Assembly: GCA_028717825.1 (NCBI GenBank)
Contig: JAQUNB010000115.1
Location: forward strand, 1-5,034
Origin: Candidatus Omnitrophota bacterium
GTDB taxonomy: Bacteria > Omnitrophota > Gorgyraeia > Tantalellales > Tantalellaceae
Direction: 5' to 3'
DNA: 5,034 nucleotides
Numbering within the stretch: the first letter of the stretch is position 1; each line of letters starts with the position of its first letter. This document shows positions 1 to 4,804 of the stretch, in pieces. The notes under the pieces are model-generated. The model saw only the letters and a list, made by a program, of their open reading frames with translations. It ran no database searches and was not told the DNA's origin. The translations under genes were made by a program, and so were the position numbers.

Positions 1-191
1 ATCGTGTTATCTGTCGCTTCAAATGTTATTGTATTTCCTTCCCTCAAACATGACACGCTCCCGCTTACAACTTCACTATTTGTTTCATCGAACGCGTAAG
101 CGATAGAAAAAAAGAAAATACTCGCGACAGTGAACACCATCGCAATGACCAAAATTTTTGTTAGTATTTTTTTTCCCGATCGCATCATCAT
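1..191 (-). CDS. N-terminus of a putative TpsA exoprotein (two-partner secretion), partial
   Basis: This is the 5' end of a gene that continues beyond base 1; 63 codons are visible. Three ATGs in a row (191, 188, 185) open the frame, and GGTGA (199-203) lies 7 nt before the first, so I start at 191. Residues 1-33 form a signal peptide: basic MMMRSGKK, a long hydrophobic core and a SIAYA cleavage site. The mature part begins FDETNSEVVSGSVSCLREGN and continues with TITFEATDNT. This fits the opening strands of TPS (haemagglutination-activity) domains, which typically read G..VsGsa.i...GnTltI.q.s..aIinW. In that family the domain is recognised by the POTRA domains of the cognate TpsB pore, and a TpsB gene lies upstream. 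The gene has its own promoter and a c-di-GMP riboswitch leader. Family assignment is inferred from about 30 mature residues. The export signal is certain; the TpsA identity is likely but unproven. Confidence 0.68.
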   Translation of the reverse strand, partial: MMMRSGKKILTKILVIAMVFTVASIFFFSIAYAFDETNSEVVSGSVSCLREGNTITFEATDNT

Positions 192-198
192 TTTTTCT

Positions 199-203
199 TC
201 ACC
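199..203 (-). promoter_or_regulatory. Ribosome binding site of the putative tpsA
   Basis: The minus strand reads GGTGA here, 7 nt before the first of three consecutive ATG codons. It is the only plausible Shine-Dalgarno match between the terminator and the gene, and it supports the start at 191. An ATG at 210 meets a stop after three codons and is not used. Confidence 0.5.
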
Positions 204-213
204 GCCACATCCC

Positions 214-255
214 AAAACAAAAAAACCCATAGCCGGTTTTTGGACTATGGGTTTT
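214..255 (-). terminator. Intrinsic terminator, expression platform of the c-di-GMP riboswitch
   Basis: On the minus strand AAAACCCATAG (255-245) pairs perfectly with CTATGGGTTTT (232-222). A further CC/GG pair is possible inside (243-242 with 234-233, one bulged U). The hairpin is followed by seven T residues (225-219) and then GTTTT. It lies about 10 nt after the aptamer and 20-odd nt before the tpsA start, so it can stop transcription before the coding region. Its 5' arm and loop (250-238) can instead pair with aptamer bases 295-284, which makes it a switchable rather than constitutive terminator. Confidence 0.85.
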
Positions 256-264
256 CTAAAAACA

Positions 265-354
265 AGTCTTCGGTAACTGACTGCCATAACCAAAAGGTCT
301 TAGGCTCTCTAGCTTTGCGTCCTCCGCTTTCGCGAAGTTTGCCTTTATCGAACT
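265..354 (-). promoter_or_regulatory. Class I cyclic-di-GMP riboswitch aptamer (GEMM-I)
   Basis: The minus strand carries the GEMM-I landmarks in order. First is GGCAAAC (345-339). A P2 hairpin follows, CUUCGC-GAAA-GCGGAG, with the GAAA tetraloop that docks on P3 in known structures. Then come GGACGCAAAGC (322-312), GCCTAAG, a P3 hairpin GACC-UUUU-GGUU, and ATGGCAGTCAGTTACCG (287-271). A closing P1 helix forms from AGUUCG (354-349) and CGAAgACU (272-265, one bulged G). The base just before CAAA is G, matching G20 of the Vc2 aptamer, and the ACCG carries the C matching C92. This favours c-di-GMP over the cGAMP-type variants that have A at position 20. It sits in the leader of the putative tpsA, just before an intrinsic terminator. 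The match is from memory of the consensus, but the number and order of invariant elements make it strong. Confidence 0.92.
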
Positions 355-384
355 AAATATGTCAAATATCTCAAACTATTTTAA

Positions 385-498
385 ATTCGTTGCCGTCGAT
401 TTACTTTTTTAGCCCCCTTTTCGGATCTTAAGTCGCTAATTGCTTTTCCTTTCCATGTTTATAAAAACTTTGCGACTATCAAATCGGCGGCAGCGAAT
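385..498 (-). promoter_or_regulatory. Structured leader RNA element of unknown class
   Basis: The minus-strand arms 498-481 (ATTCGCTGCCGCCGATTT) and 402-385 (AAATCGACGGCAACGAAT) pair along 18 positions. Only two are unpaired, both symmetrical C/A oppositions, giving 5+5+6 Watson-Crick pairs. The 78 nt enclosed hold a second perfect 6-bp stem AGUCGC/GCGACU (477-472 with 436-431). They also hold a weaker hairpin in the CUUAAGAUCC..GGGGGCU region, consistent with a multi-branched fold. The element lies between the promoter at 535-562 and the c-di-GMP aptamer, so it should be part of the same leader. I do not recognise it as any known riboswitch or ribozyme. A six-codon ATG frame inside it (456-436) lacks a ribosome binding site. 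The fold is visible; its role is unknown. Confidence 0.5.
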
Positions 499-534
499 CT
501 ATATATATAGGTGTCTTTCAATTTTCCTAATTGG

Positions 535-562
535 AGTATACCATAAGAGATACGAAAGTCAA
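535..562 (-). promoter_or_regulatory. Sigma70-type promoter for the riboswitch leader and tpsA
   Basis: On the minus strand TTGACT (562-557) is followed after 16 bp by TATACT (540-535). TG sits one base ahead of the -10 box (TGGTATACT), giving an extended -10. Transcription would start near 528, giving a leader of roughly 335 nt that includes the unknown structured element, the c-di-GMP aptamer and the terminator. The promoter lies just after the terminator of the preceding unit, so tpsA looks independently transcribed. Confidence 0.72.
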
Positions 563-596
563 ATATTTCAGTAACTAGACATGATATTAGACAGTG

Positions 597-628
597 TTGT
601 AAAAAAAACGGCATAACCCTTTTAACAA
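597..628 (-). terminator. Weak intrinsic terminator ending the tpsB operon
   Basis: The minus strand reads AAAAGG, loop GTTATG, CC, a bulged G and then eight T residues (608-601). TTGT and ACAA flanks can extend the pairing. The GC part of the stem is short, so this may be leaky. Its position, about 60 nt after the last gene of the tpsB unit and before the tpsA promoter, suits an operon end. Confidence 0.5.
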
Positions 629-689
629 TAAGTAGTTACAGAATAGAAATTATTTACAAATCTTCGGCTAGTAAGACGTTCTAGGCTGG

Positions 690-983
690 TTATTTTAGAT
701 CGGTTTGTTTCTTTTGCTTTTTTTCGGTTTGCGCGGTTAGCTCTTTATTTATTTCGTCTATCTTTTTTTCCGCTTCGCTGCGATATTTTTTCAAATTACT
801 TGTATAGTACGGCATTTTTTTCTCTATCACATCATCCGGAACTGTTATCGTTTTACTTGGTGTGGGTTTTGTTGCGACTTCTTCCGAAAACGATACGCCC
901 ACTCCTACTGTAAAAATAAACACACAAACAATAATGGATTTTTTCATACGATCAAGCATTTTTTTAGTAAAAGATATATTCAT
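690..983 (-). CDS. Small exported Lys/Glu-rich helical protein, function unknown
   Basis: A 97-residue protein I cannot assign to a family. A signal peptide is clear: basic MKKS, the hydrophobic core IIVCVFIFTVGVGVSF and a likely cut at SFS/EE (residues 31-35). The mature part of about 63 residues begins with a Thr/Pro/Lys-rich stretch. Residues 63-97 are strongly charged (KKYRSEAEKKIDEINKEL, then a Lys/Gln-rich tail) and look like a solvent-exposed helix or coiled coil. Three in-frame ATGs are possible (983, 959, 947). None has a good Shine-Dalgarno: GCGGA touches the first, and the third gives the most compact signal peptide. I keep the longest form. It starts 13 nt after the protease gene and is probably the last gene of the tpsB unit, so it should act in the periplasm or envelope with those products. 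Alternatives include a chaperone, inhibitor or cell-wall linker; none can be shown. Confidence 0.72.
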   Translation of the reverse strand: MNISFTKKMLDRMKKSIIVCVFIFTVGVGVSFSEEVATKPTPSKTITVPDDVIEKKMPYYTSNLKKYRSEAEKKIDEINKELTAQTEKKQKKQTDLK

Positions 984-996
984 TCCGCGTTCAAGA

Positions 997-1485
997 TCAG
1001 GAATTGTAATAGTAACGATACGCCGTTTTCATTTTATTTGCAAGAGTAAATTTCGAACAATCCGGATAAAAATGCGCTATTGCGTCAGAGAGATATTCTT
1101 CCCCGGTGTTGTATAATTTCTTGTTTGAAATAAAACTATATGTCCCGTCTTGATTTTTCCACACACAAAGGAGATGCGCCACATTCATACCTTTAAATTC
1201 AACCAAAACAATGTCGTTATCTATGTTAAAATTAGAGAGCATTGCGGAAGCCAAAATAGCAAAATCATCGCAATCGCCGCCTTTTTTGTCGATCGTTTCC
1301 TGCGGTGACTGCCAACGGTCGGGATACTCCATCGCATATGTAAATTCTTCAGACATCCAGTTAGCCAAATCCGTGGGGGTCTTTACATACGCAGGAATAC
1401 CGGCCAACTCTTGCGAAAATGCCGCGCCCGCACTTAAAATACATACCATCGCAACCAATATAAACGGTATTTTTACGCCTCTCAT
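997..1485 (-). CDS. Exported transglutaminase-like cysteine protease (BTLCP, LapG-like)
   Basis: A 162-residue periplasmic protein. Residues 1-24 are a signal peptide (MRGVK, hydrophobic core, cut near AFS/QE). The family core then follows: W58-Q-S-P61-x-E63-T64, then GGDCDDFA (69-76) with nucleophile C72, then NVAH with H104, then SFISN with N121 where the family usually has Asp. The acidic residues around the Cys (D71, D73, D74) sit where LapG binds calcium. BTLCP proteins such as LapG cleave surface adhesins near their N-termini and are controlled through c-di-GMP and LapD; no LapD is visible here. At 162 residues it is shorter than typical LapG (about 200-250). Its ATG overlaps the tpsB stop as ATGA, with GAGGTGA (1496-1490) upstream, so it is translationally coupled to the pore gene. 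A role in processing the secreted partner is inferred. It could also be a generic transglutaminase-like hydrolase. Confidence 0.82.
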   Translation of the reverse strand: MRGVKIPFILVAMVCILSAGAAFSQELAGIPAYVKTPTDLANWMSEEFTYAMEYPDRWQSPQETIDKKGGDCDDFAILASAMLSNFNIDNDIVLVEFKGMNVAHLLCVWKNQDGTYSFISNKKLYNTGEEYLSDAIAHFYPDCSKFTLANKMKTAYRYYYNS

Positions 1486-3752
1486 AGCGTCACCTCAAGG
1501 AAAAGCGGCTGTATTTTTGACGCTTCCACGACTTTTTCCCACATTTCCTTTGATTTCTCAAGCTCGTTCCTGTAATAAAAATCCATCGCAGATTCCCTGT
1601 ATTCTCTGAGCTTATTAAGTTGTTCAAGGGATTCCTTCACGTACCTTTCCGCCTGCTCATACAATTTTTTGCAAATACTATCAACTCTTGCGTAATATTC
1701 CTCTGCCTTCATATACTCCCCATCGTTCTGGGCTATTTTGGCCGATTTTACGAACTCATTGATCTCCTGCCGTATGTTGCTGTTCTCGGGCTTATTGATC
1801 TCCTCATTAACAAGCGCCCATGCCGTCCTTTGTATGTCTTCTTGTGCCCGTTCCGCCATGATCCTTTCGATCTCCTCTGGCAGTTTATCTTCAAAACTGA
1901 GAGAAAAATGTATCCTCGTTTGGGAAGACTCGGTTATCGGCCTATCCGCGCCTATCGGGACACCCAGTTCTAATCGGACCAAAAGCTGATTGTAACATCT
2001 ATAGCGGAAACCGCATCCCATACTTGAGAAGAACACCTGCGTCTTTTCGGTCGGCGACTCTGTCCCACCGCGACGCTCGCCATGAGCATAATCGTAAAAT
2101 ATAACACCGGTAAGGTCATTTTTTACATACGAATTAGCATAAGGCAAGCGAAAATCATCAGGGAACATGAACGCAGGTATCAAAAGTTCAAAATTCGCCT
2201 GTACCCCTGAATCAGCGAGAAAATCTCCGGAAGGATAGCCTCTCACGGAATCGATACCGCCTAAGAACATCTGTTCCTGAGAAGCAAGCTTCTCGGACGC
2301 CCATTGCCCCTTTGACTTTACAGCGATCTGCATGTCCATCCAAGGAAGCGGCCGTTTGTGCGTAAAATCATATGTCGCCTTGGTGGGCGTGTTGCTTGAA
2401 TCGCGCGATGTCGGGACGGCATCGAATTGAGCGATACGTTTCCTCCTTGCGCCAAAGCAATTTATGCCCTGTGATAATTCAGGACTTATGTATGTCACTC
2501 CACCAAACCCTTCCCACACGAAATTACCACCGAACCGCAAGATACGAAGCCTATCTCGGTTGATGATCCCGGTTGTCTGCTTAACTGTCTTATCTTTTGC
2601 GTCAAGGCCGGTGTATACTTCACCGAGATAAGTTGCCTTATTAAAAATGTCCTGATAAACAAAAAAGCTAGCGTTTTCTGTTCGAGAGCTTATCCCCGAA
2701 GGCGTATATTGTTTTTTAGGGGCCGACTTACTCAAGTTCCAGCCATACATAACGTTGGTACCCATGTTCGTTATCGGGACCCTGTGATACACATAACTAC
2801 CGCTGAACGAGGTGCCATACGTATAGCCGTAGATCAAGGTGTCGTCAGCAAACAGAAAGTTGTTATCCCTTATACCTGCCGACTTCCTCTGCTTTCCGGT
2901 AGCGGGTGTTCCTTCCGTATCAAAACCCATTGTTAAGTGAATGGGGAACCGTGTCTTTTCTTCCAGCAAAATGTTACTCGTTTTTGGTTTTGTACCCGCA
3001 TGTATGGTCGCGTTAACGTTCCTATCGGGATTCTTATTCATCCTTTGAAGTATTCTCGACATTTTATCATAGGACAGCACGTCACCCGGCTCGATGGTCC
3101 AATAATTTTTCAAAACATCCCTGTCGTACTTAAAAAAGGAATATTTAAAAAACCTATCGAAAAATTTACCCACTTTTGTCTGGCTTGACGTCTTGAACGT
3201 GGTACTGTAGACGCGGTAATATTCGTAATCGTGGATCTCGAGCTCCGCCATATGAGATTCAACAACTTGCAATTTGAACACACCGCCTTTTGCGTCCTGC
3301 GGCGGCACAAAACAAGCGGCGATCTTGCCGCGACGAATGTAGTCACGCGCTATTTCTTTCGCCAGAATATTAAGGTCCTCTAAGCTACCTTCCTTATTCT
3401 CATATTTTGAAACGATGCTGGCAAACTCTTCAGGAGGATAGCTTTCGCAACCTTCCAATATGATCGTTTTAATAAAAAATGTTGGACCTTCGGGAACTTT
3501 TTTTGTTGGTTCTTCTTTGATCAGTGCGGGTTTTGTCGGTTTTGGGCGGGTCATCCTCTCAACTTTCTCACGGTATGATACGTCGGACTCACGCGTCGCA
3601 CTATCAATCCCTGACTGGGCATAACTTCTTGACGAGAAAAAAAACATTCCCACAAAAAAACAAATAACAAAAACAGCCGGTTTTTCAAAAGAACCGGCTA
3701 TTTTATTTTTTAAAAGTCTACATGTAGAGTTACTGACGTAACTACTGTGCAT
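1482..3752 (-). CDS. TpsB-type outer-membrane secretion pore (ShlB/FhaC family) with TPR-like tail
   Basis: A 756-residue member of the Omp85/TpsB superfamily that exports a TpsA partner across the outer membrane. Order of parts: signal peptide 1-45, with an unusually long n-region, core AVFVICFFVGMFFF and a cut at SYA/QS; a Lys/Pro-rich linker; POTRA 1 at about 91-166 (ILEGCESY, then YIRRGKIAACFVPPQDAKGG, typical POTRA_2); POTRA 2 at about 167-268; and a beta-barrel at about 269-620. The barrel carries the family's pore-loop motif VRGYP (503-507) and ends with the aromatic strand HFSLSF. Most TpsB proteins end there. This one continues for 136 mostly helical residues, 621-756, with two TPR-like units (about 664-697 and 721-748) that should lie in the periplasm. 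The start at 3752 has GGGGGAG 8 nt upstream. It is the first gene of its transcript, and its stop overlaps the protease start. Confidence 0.9.
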   Translation of the reverse strand: MHSSYVSNSTCRLLKNKIAGSFEKPAVFVICFFVGMFFFSSRSYAQSGIDSATRESDVSYREKVERMTRPKPTKPALIKEEPTKKVPEGPTFFIKTIILEGCESYPPEEFASIVSKYENKEGSLEDLNILAKEIARDYIRRGKIAACFVPPQDAKGGVFKLQVVESHMAELEIHDYEYYRVYSTTFKTSSQTKVGKFFDRFFKYSFFKYDRDVLKNYWTIEPGDVLSYDKMSRILQRMNKNPDRNVNATIHAGTKPKTSNILLEEKTRFPIHLTMGFDTEGTPATGKQRKSAGIRDNNFLFADDTLIYGYTYGTSFSGSYVYHRVPITNMGTNVMYGWNLSKSAPKKQYTPSGISSRTENASFFVYQDIFNKATYLGEVYTGLDAKDKTVKQTTGIINRDRLRILRFGGNFVWEGFGGVTYISPELSQGINCFGARRKRIAQFDAVPTSRDSSNTPTKATYDFTHKRPLPWMDMQIAVKSKGQWASEKLASQEQMFLGGIDSVRGYPSGDFLADSGVQANFELLIPAFMFPDDFRLPYANSYVKNDLTGVIFYDYAHGERRGGTESPTEKTQVFFSSMGCGFRYRCYNQLLVRLELGVPIGADRPITESSQTRIHFSLSFEDKLPEEIERIMAERAQEDIQRTAWALVNEEINKPENSNIRQEINEFVKSAKIAQNDGEYMKAEEYYARVDSICKKLYEQAERYVKESLEQLNKLREYRESAMDFYYRNELEKSKEMWEKVVEASKIQPLFLEVTL
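1490..1496 (-). promoter_or_regulatory. Ribosome binding site of the protease gene inside the tpsB 3' end
   Basis: The minus strand reads GAGGTGA, 4 nt before the protease ATG and within the last codons of tpsB. Combined with the ATGA overlap, this fixes the start at 1485 and suggests that terminating tpsB ribosomes re-initiate on the protease gene. Confidence 0.7.
3675..3699 (-). terminator. Terminator-shaped hairpin inside the tpsB signal-peptide codons
   Basis: AGCCGGTT (3699-3692) and AACCGGCT (3682-3675) form a perfect 8-bp, mostly GC stem with a 9-nt loop. GTTTTTGTTATTTG follows on the minus strand. On the plus strand the same stem is followed by ATTTTATTTTTT, so it could act both ways. 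It overlaps codons 18-26 of tpsB. Translating ribosomes would melt it, so it might stop only untranslated transcripts. Function is inferred. Confidence 0.4.
3717..3743 (-). repeat. Adjacent inverted repeats in the first codons of tpsB
   Basis: A perfect 12-base palindrome TCTACATGTAGA (3717-3728) directly abuts AGTTAC-GTCA-GTAACT (3743-3728, minus strand), a 6-bp hairpin with a 4-nt loop. Both lie within codons 4-12 of tpsB. They could be mRNA structures affecting initiation, or the palindrome could be a dimeric repressor site. The sequence does not decide between these. Confidence 0.5.
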
Positions 3753-3760
3753 TAAATGAA

Positions 3761-3767
3761 CTCCCCC
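3761..3767 (-). promoter_or_regulatory. Ribosome binding site of tpsB
   Basis: The minus strand reads GGGGGAG, 8 nt before the ATG at 3752, which fixes the start despite the long signal-peptide n-region. Part of it, GGAGTT (3764-3759), can pair with AACTCT at codons 7-9 (3731-3726). That pairing competes with the hairpin at 3728-3743. Confidence 0.7.
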
Positions 3768-3779
3768 GAGCCACTTATT

Positions 3780-3793
3780 CGTCTTTTTAGACG
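3780..3793 (-). other. Small hairpin in the tpsB 5' untranslated region
   Basis: CGTCT and AGACG form a perfect 5-bp stem with an AAAA loop on the minus strand, about 14 nt after the predicted transcript start. No T-run follows in the direction of transcription, so it is not a terminator for tatC. It may protect the 5' end of the mRNA. Confidence 0.4.
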
Positions 3794-3813
3794 TTTATTT
3801 TGTAGTTATGGTT

Positions 3814-3842
3814 AGTATACACCATCACAAGCCAGCCGTCAA
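3814..3842 (-). promoter_or_regulatory. Sigma70-type promoter for the tpsB operon, overlapping the tatC stop
   Basis: On the minus strand TTGACG (3842-3837) is separated by 17 bp from TATACT (3819-3814), close to consensus with ideal spacing. The -35 box contains the tatC stop codon TGA. Transcription would start near 3807, leaving a 5' untranslated region of about 55 nt before tpsB. I see no terminator between tatC and tpsB, so some read-through from the tat operon is possible. Confidence 0.78.
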
Positions 3843-4597
3843 CTTTCGACGCCTTGATCATAGTGATTATTATTCTCATAAAGCAACGCCGCCAACATTA
3901 TACCGACCTCGTACAGCAAAAACATCGGGAGTGAAAAAATAAGAAGATTGACCACATCCTGCGTCGGCGTTATGATCGCCGCAAAAATCAAGATCCCCAG
4001 AAGAACATACTTTCTGTTTTTTCTCAACATTGCCGGCGACAAGATACCAATATCGGCAAAAAGCCCGATGATCACCGGTATCTCAAAAATTATTCCGCCG
4101 ATCACAATGATCGCGCAGAAAAACGATGTATACTCGCCTATCGTTATCTGGGGGACCAACATATCACGCCCAAAATTTATCAGGAACTTAAGTCCCACCG
4201 GAAGCGCGACCCAATATGAAAAAGCGGTGCCGGCAAAAAACAATAAGATCGAGGAGATCGTCCATAGCACAATGTGCACCCTTTTTTGTTTTTCGAACGC
4301 CGGAGATATGAACGCCCATAGTTGATACGCGGCTACAAGGAATGAACAAATAAAACTGGCGAGAAATGATATCTTGAAATAAGCGACTATCGATTCGGTT
4401 GGGCTGATGAAGATCAGGTTCGGGACCAGATCCTCTATCGGCGATACTGCCGCCCGCATAAGAACATCACTTTTAAAGAAGAACACGAACGCGAGGGCCA
4501 AAAAGATCGCCAGGGAAAAAAGTATCCTCATCCGCAGCTCTTCGAGGTGAGCGATCACATTAAGCTTTTTAAGTTCCTTCGGGTAAGTTGGGGGCAT
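3839..4597 (-). CDS. tatC: Sec-independent protein translocase TatC
   Basis: TatC is the multi-spanning inner-membrane receptor of the Tat pathway. It binds twin-arginine signal peptides and recruits TatA for export of folded proteins. At 252 residues it has normal length and six predicted membrane helices (about 25-42, 75-97, 108-132, 157-180, 197-211 and 214-238). Signatures include HLEELRMR (17-24), where E20 matches E. coli E15; the YQLWAFISP block (91-99); FEIPVIIGL; and the TPTQD..N...F.LPM..LYE block (210-230). One key position differs: the Glu matching E. coli E103 is Lys (K105), though E102 lies close by. It follows tatA by 11 nt, with only a weak AGG before its ATG, so coupling to tatA translation is likely. 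The tpsB promoter begins within its stop codon. Confidence 0.96.
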   Translation of the reverse strand: MPPTYPKELKKLNVIAHLEELRMRILFSLAIFLALAFVFFFKSDVLMRAAVSPIEDLVPNLIFISPTESIVAYFKISFLASFICSFLVAAYQLWAFISPAFEKQKRVHIVLWTISSILLFFAGTAFSYWVALPVGLKFLINFGRDMLVPQITIGEYTSFFCAIIVIGGIIFEIPVIIGLFADIGILSPAMLRKNRKYVLLGILIFAAIITPTQDVVNLLIFSLPMFLLYEVGIMLAALLYENNNHYDQGVES

Positions 4598-4608
4598 CGC
4601 CTGCTGAT

Positions 4609-4788
4609 CTATTTACTTTCGTCTTTGTCTTTTGTCTTGTCTCCGGAGGAATATTCCTGTGTGCCTTTTTTGAATTCGCTTATCGCTTTTCCCAGAGCAC
4701 GTCCGATTTCCGGTAGTTTAGCCGCACCAAAGATAAGAAGCAGCACAAGAAAAATAAGAAGAATTTCCGGTAATCCTAGTCCAAACAT
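4609..4788 (-). CDS. tatA: Twin-arginine translocase subunit TatA
   Basis: A 59-residue single-span subunit that oligomerises to form the Tat translocation path in the inner membrane. The family pattern is complete: MFGLGLPEILLI with E8 at the start of the membrane helix, helix 9-20, the FGAAKLPEIGRALG hinge and amphipathic helix (20-33), EFKKG with the conserved Phe (39), and a charged disordered tail. I start it at 4788, because GGGAAGGG (4801-4794) lies 5 nt upstream and family members begin MFG. A longer in-frame start at 4842 would add 18 residues foreign to the family and run into the preceding gene. The features fit TatA/E rather than TatB. No TatB is visible, so a minimal TatAC system is likely. 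Confidence 0.95.
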   Translation of the reverse strand: MFGLGLPEILLIFLVLLLIFGAAKLPEIGRALGKAISEFKKGTQEYSSGDKTKDKDESK

Positions 4789-4793
4789 TTCAT

Positions 4794-4801
4794 CCCTTCC
4801 C
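4794..4801 (-). promoter_or_regulatory. Ribosome binding site deciding the tatA start
   Basis: The minus strand reads GGGAAGGG, 5 nt before the ATG at 4788. It selects the MFG start over the upstream in-frame ATG at 4842 and over an out-of-frame ATG at 4793. Confidence 0.75.
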
Positions 4802-4804
4802 TTT

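Noticed and set aside
265..354. cGAMP-type (GEMM-Ib) specificity for the riboswitch
   Set aside because: The position equivalent to Vc2 G20 is G, not the A found in cGAMP-selective variants, so c-di-GMP is the better prediction.
360..365. A perfect TTGACA (minus strand) just before the c-di-GMP aptamer
   Set aside because: No -10-like hexamer lies 15-19 bp downstream; the expected place is occupied by conserved aptamer sequence (GGCAAAC). A proper promoter exists at 535-562.
436..456. Six-codon ATG frame (MERKSN) inside the structured leader
   Set aside because: There is no Shine-Dalgarno upstream and the length is trivial. It is more likely a by-product of the folded RNA.
661..689. CTAG-based hairpin after the 97-residue gene
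   Set aside because: Only four base pairs can form and no T-run follows. The better terminator candidate is at 597-628.
3110..3346. A 78-residue minus-strand frame inside tpsB
   Set aside because: It is a different frame of the POTRA-encoding region. The composition is Arg/Ser-rich noise, and the tpsB frame is continuous there.
3780..3793. Hairpin as a terminator of the tat operon
   Set aside because: Only five base pairs, with no T-run after it on the minus strand, and it lies downstream of the tpsB promoter.
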